This document shows, one piece after another, positions 61,496 through 64,000 of a stretch of 64,000 nt of DNA. Origin of the DNA: Bacteroidetes bacterium UBA7662 (GTDB taxonomy: Bacteria; Bacteroidota; Bacteroidia; UBA7662). The translations under genes were made by a program, and so were the position numbers. Location of the stretch: the NCBI GenBank assembly GCA_002483345.1, contig DLHS01000018.1:186001-250000 (forward strand). Reading direction: 5' to 3'. Numbering within the stretch: position 1 is the first letter of the stretch; the number at the start of each line of letters is the position of its first letter. The notes under the pieces were generated by a model. The model saw only the letters and a list, made by a program, of their open reading frames with translations. It searched no databases and had not been told where the DNA came from.

Positions 61496-61882
61496 TTACT
61501 TAATCTCTACCTCAGCACCTGCTTCTTCAAGCTTAGCTTTCAAAGCCTCAGCTTCGTCTTTAGGACACTTCTCTTTCAATGCTTTTGGAGCTGCATCAAC
61601 GAGTTCTTTCGCTTCTTTCAGGCCCAGACCGGTAAGGTCTTTAACCAGCTTAACGATCTGGAGTTTTTGAGCACCAGCGTTTTTCAGGATTACGTCAAAC
61701 TCAGTTTGTTCTGCAGCAGCAGGTGCACCAGCACCGGCGCCAGCAGCAGGACCGGCAGCAACAGCAACAGCTGCAGCAGCAGGCTCGATGCCATACTCGT
61801 CTTTGAGGATTTGGGCAAGTTCGTTTACTTCTTTCACAGTCAGGTTAACCAACTGGTCCGCGAACGCTTTAAGATCTGCCAT
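61496..61882 (-). CDS. rplL: Ribosomal protein bL12 (L7/L12)
   Basis: 128-aa stalk protein that binds translation factors. The N-terminal dimerisation region is LKAFADQLVNLTVKEVNELAQILKDEYG (split). An Ala/Gly-rich hinge (AAVAVAAGPAAGAGAGAPAAA) follows, and the C-terminal domain begins TEFDVILKNAG and contains LGLKEAKELVDAAPK. It is 30 nt after rplJ. Confidence 0.99.
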   Translation of the reverse strand: MADLKAFADQLVNLTVKEVNELAQILKDEYGIEPAAAAVAVAAGPAAGAGAGAPAAAEQTEFDVILKNAGAQKLQIVKLVKDLTGLGLKEAKELVDAAPKALKEKCPKDEAEALKAKLEEAGAEVEIK

Positions 61883-61912
61883 TTTATTAAAATTTAATTG
61901 TTTTTGTTTTTG

Positions 61913-62434
61913 TTAGTTTCTTTCTTGTAATGTTTTCACAATGCCGGCCAGTTTGCCACCGCTCGACTGAAGCGCCGAAATAACGTTGCGTGCCGGTGAT
62001 TGTAAGGTAAAGATGATACCTGCGATCAACTCTTCTTTCGATTTGATGCTGGTCAGTGCGTCGAGCTGGTCGTCACCGGTATAGATGGCGCTGTCGATAT
62101 AGGCAGCTTTCAATACTGGTTTTTCTGTACCACCCTGACGGAACTCCTTCAGCAGGCGGGCGGGGATATTTCCCTGCTCGGCAAACATGATAGAAGTAGG
62201 TCCTTTTAAGGAAGGGAACAACGGAGAGTAACCATCATTCAGACTTTCCATAGCCTTTTGCAGCAAAGTGTTCTTTACTACTTTGAATTCTACGCCACGC
62301 TGGTAGCAAAGGCGACGGAAACGGTTGATGGTTTCCACCGGCAGATTGCTGGCGTCGGTAATGTAGAAAAACGGGCTTGTTGAAAGCTTATCGGCCAGTT
62401 CCTGAATAACTAATGCTTTTTCTTCTCTGGTCAT
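61913..62434 (-). CDS. rplJ: Ribosomal protein uL10
   Basis: 173-aa stalk base protein that anchors L7/L12 dimers. It begins MTREEKALVIQELADKL, has the L10 core FKVVKNTLLQKAME and SLKGPTSIMFAEQ, and ends with the L12-binding helix. It starts 2 nt after rplA, so no separate L10 leader is present between them. Confidence 0.99.
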   Translation of the reverse strand: MTREEKALVIQELADKLSTSPFFYITDASNLPVETINRFRRLCYQRGVEFKVVKNTLLQKAMESLNDGYSPLFPSLKGPTSIMFAEQGNIPARLLKEFRQGGTEKPVLKAAYIDSAIYTGDDQLDALTSIKSKEELIAGIIFTLQSPARNVISALQSSGGKLAGIVKTLQERN

Positions 62435-62436
62435 GA

Positions 62437-63135
62437 TCAGATCCCCGCAATTGATTTTGTGTCAATGTTGATACCAGGACTCATGGTAGAGCTCATAAAG
62501 ACGCTCCTTACATAAGTTCCTTTTGCAGCCGAAGGCTTCAGACGCACTATGGTCTGGAGAAGCTCAAGAGCATTCTCTTCCAGTTGTGCAGGCGTGAAAG
62601 AAGCCTTGCCAATAGCAGAATGTACAATACCGAACTTGTCTACTTTGAAGTCGATTTTGCCACCCTTTACATCGGTAACCGCTTGCCCAACGTTGTCTGT
62701 TACAGTGCCTGTCTTAGGGTTAGGCATCAGACCACGGGGGCCTAATACACGACCCAAACGACCGACTTTCGCCATAACGCTTGGTTGAGTAATGATTACA
62801 TCGACGTCCGTCCATCCTCCCTCGATTTTTTGGATGAACTCGTCCAGTCCTACGAAGTCAGCTCCGGCCGCTTTGGCCTCGGCTTCCTTGTCTGGGGTGC
62901 ATAACACGAGTACTCGTGCTACTTTTCCGGTCCCATGAGGAAGGGTTACCGTACCCCTAACCATCTGGTTAGCTTTGCGTGGGTCCACTCCGAGCCTTAC
63001 GTTCAAATCTACCGACGGGTCAAACTTAGTAAAGGTAATTTCCTTCACCAGGCTTGTCGCTTCGGTAAGCTTGTACGCCTTGGTACGGTCGAACTTTGCG
63101 TTCGCCAACTTTTGATTTTTGGTCAATCTAGCCAC
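62437..63135 (-). CDS. rplA: Ribosomal protein uL1
   Basis: 232-aa protein that binds 23S rRNA at the L1 stalk and in many bacteria represses its own operon. Typical blocks are PSVDLNVRLGVDPRKANQ, LPHGTGKVARVLVLC, GRLGRVLGPRGLMPNPK and GTYVRSVFMSSTMSPG. The start is GTG (63135). It is 26 nt after rplK. Confidence 0.99.
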   Translation of the reverse strand: MARLTKNQKLANAKFDRTKAYKLTEATSLVKEITFTKFDPSVDLNVRLGVDPRKANQMVRGTVTLPHGTGKVARVLVLCTPDKEAEAKAAGADFVGLDEFIQKIEGGWTDVDVIITQPSVMAKVGRLGRVLGPRGLMPNPKTGTVTDNVGQAVTDVKGGKIDFKVDKFGIVHSAIGKASFTPAQLEENALELLQTIVRLKPSAAKGTYVRSVFMSSTMSPGINIDTKSIAGI

Positions 63136-63161
63136 TCTATAAATTAATAGTGTTTTCTAAC

Positions 63162-63602
63162 TTATTCCCAGGGTGCTGACCCTGTTACATTCAGGCCCAT
63201 GCTGCGTGCGGTACCGGCAACCATTTTCATGGCCGACTCTACTTTAAACGCGTTCATGTCCTGCATTTTGTCTTCGGCGATTGCCTTCACCTGTTCCCAG
63301 CTTACCGAACCGACTTTGAGACGGTTGGGTTGGGTTGAACCCTTCTGTACTTTAGCAGCATCCATCAACTGGATAGCCACCGGAGGGGTTTTTACGATGA
63401 AGTCAAACGACTTGTCTGCATATACCGTGATCACCACTGGTAATACTTTACCGGCTTTCTCCTGGGTTCTGGCATTAAACTGCTTACAGAATTCCATGAT
63501 GTTCACACCTTTAGAACCAAGTGCTGGTCCTACCGGGGGAGCCGGGTTCGCTGCGCCGCCCTTGATCTGGAGCTTGATAAACGCGCTGATTTCCTTTGCC
63601 AT
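63162..63602 (-). CDS. rplK: Ribosomal protein uL11
   Basis: 146-aa protein of the GTPase-associated centre. It has KLQIKGGAANPAPPVGPALGS near the N-terminus, the KTPP motif (FIVKTPPVAIQL), and GTARSMGLNVTGSAPWE at the end. It is 12 nt after nusG in the same direction. Confidence 0.99.
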   Translation of the reverse strand: MAKEISAFIKLQIKGGAANPAPPVGPALGSKGVNIMEFCKQFNARTQEKAGKVLPVVITVYADKSFDFIVKTPPVAIQLMDAAKVQKGSTQPNRLKVGSVSWEQVKAIAEDKMQDMNAFKVESAMKMVAGTARSMGLNVTGSAPWE

Positions 63603-63614
63603 TTTTGTATCTGA

Positions 63615-64000
63615 TTAGGATATTTTCTCTACCTGCATATAATTCAGCTCAATAGGTGTGCGACGACCGAAAATCTTCACCATCACCTTGAGCTTCTTTT
63701 TCTCCTCGTTCACTTCTTCGATGACGCCAGTGAATTCGTTGAACGGACCGTCCATCACTTTCACCGACTCACCCACTGTGAACGGATTCGACATTACTTC
63801 ACCGGCTTCGGTCATTTCATCTACCTTGCCGAGGATTTTATTTACTTCCGACTCTCTGAGTGGCGTTGGATTATCGCCTCCTAAAAAACCGATCACATTG
63901 GGAATACCGATGATGGTTGATACAAGATCAGGATTCATCGCTGCCTCAATGAGGATATAGCCGGGAAAGAAGTTGCGTTCTTTCACAACTTTTTTACCGT
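63615..64000 (-). CDS. nusG: Transcription antitermination factor NusG (N-terminus beyond window)
   Basis: C-terminal two thirds of NusG. It reads GKKVVKERNFFPGYILIEA from the right edge, so the NGN domain is cut and the gene continues past 64000; a GTG at 63986 is an internal Val codon. The KOW region is VGESVKVMDGPFNEFTGVIEEVNEEKKKLKV. NusG couples RNA polymerase to ribosomes or Rho. It heads the ribosomal protein genes rplK-rplL as usual. Confidence 0.97.
   Translation of the reverse strand, partial: GKKVVKERNFFPGYILIEAAMNPDLVSTIIGIPNVIGFLGGDNPTPLRESEVNKILGKVDEMTEAGEVMSNPFTVGESVKVMDGPFNEFTGVIEEVNEEKKKLKVMVKIFGRRTPIELNYMQVEKIS

Noticed and set aside
62430..62440. Separate L10 leader before rplJ
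   Set aside because: Only 2 nt lie between rplA and rplJ.

Overview
The window comes from a member of the Bacteroidota, outside the gut Bacteroidaceae. The evidence is several type IX secretion (T9SS) C-terminal sorting domains, TAnnTTTG promoter elements, a PorT-like barrel, a short proline--tRNA ligase without an editing insertion, the rpoC-DUF3467 neighbourhood, and a cbb3 oxidase cluster with CcoG, FixH and a DsbD_2-like protein. A Saprospiria- or Chitinophagia-like lineage is my guess and is not proven by the sequence. TGA is used as a stop, so the code is standard.

Layout. 1-4.2 kb: end of a cbb3 oxidase operon (CcoO region, CcoQ, single-heme CcoP, then CcoG, FixH and a TauE/DsbD_2-like protein). 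4.3-8.2 kb: small Cys-rich protein, secreted GH92 alpha-mannosidase, small exported protein. 8.2-8.9 kb: non-coding island of short-period repeats. 8.9-13.5 kb: minus-strand operon etfB-etfA-bifunctional nuclease-nucleoside transporter-solute-binding protein. 13.5-17.8 kb: TPR protein, small T9SS protein, FadL-like porin and a low-complexity lipoprotein. 17.9-21.6 kb: proS, an unknown gene, then a satD-like gene and a DUF3307 membrane gene behind an array of five palindromic operators. 21.6-28.9 kb: folA, thyA, a DPP-IV peptidase and two POT transporters. 29.1-46.9 kb: three tandem giant (about 1,890-1,970 aa) T9SS beta-helix surface proteins, each with its own terminator. 47.3-53.2 kb: pyrC, T9SS subtilase, PorT-like barrel, two small conserved genes. 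53.2-64 kb: rpoC, rpoB, rplL, rplJ, rplA, rplK and a partial nusG.

The most unusual signals are regulatory or repetitive. First, five 22-bp palindromes (TTATCGT-N8-ACGATAA), four of the five in 28-bp register, run to 4 nt before a satD-like start codon. A canonical Bacteroidota promoter is threaded through the one widened gap. SatD itself has a C-terminal helix-turn-helix and cyclase-like N-terminal motifs, so an autoregulated two-gene system is a reasonable hypothesis. Second, short tandem repeats with 7- or 8-bp period occur in most of the longer gaps. At five gene ends they begin within about 6 nt of the stop codon and read in the sense direction. Third, one such repeat supplies the apparent TTG start codon of folA. 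The housekeeping parts (proS, thyA, pyrC, RNA polymerase and ribosomal proteins) look ordinary and intact.
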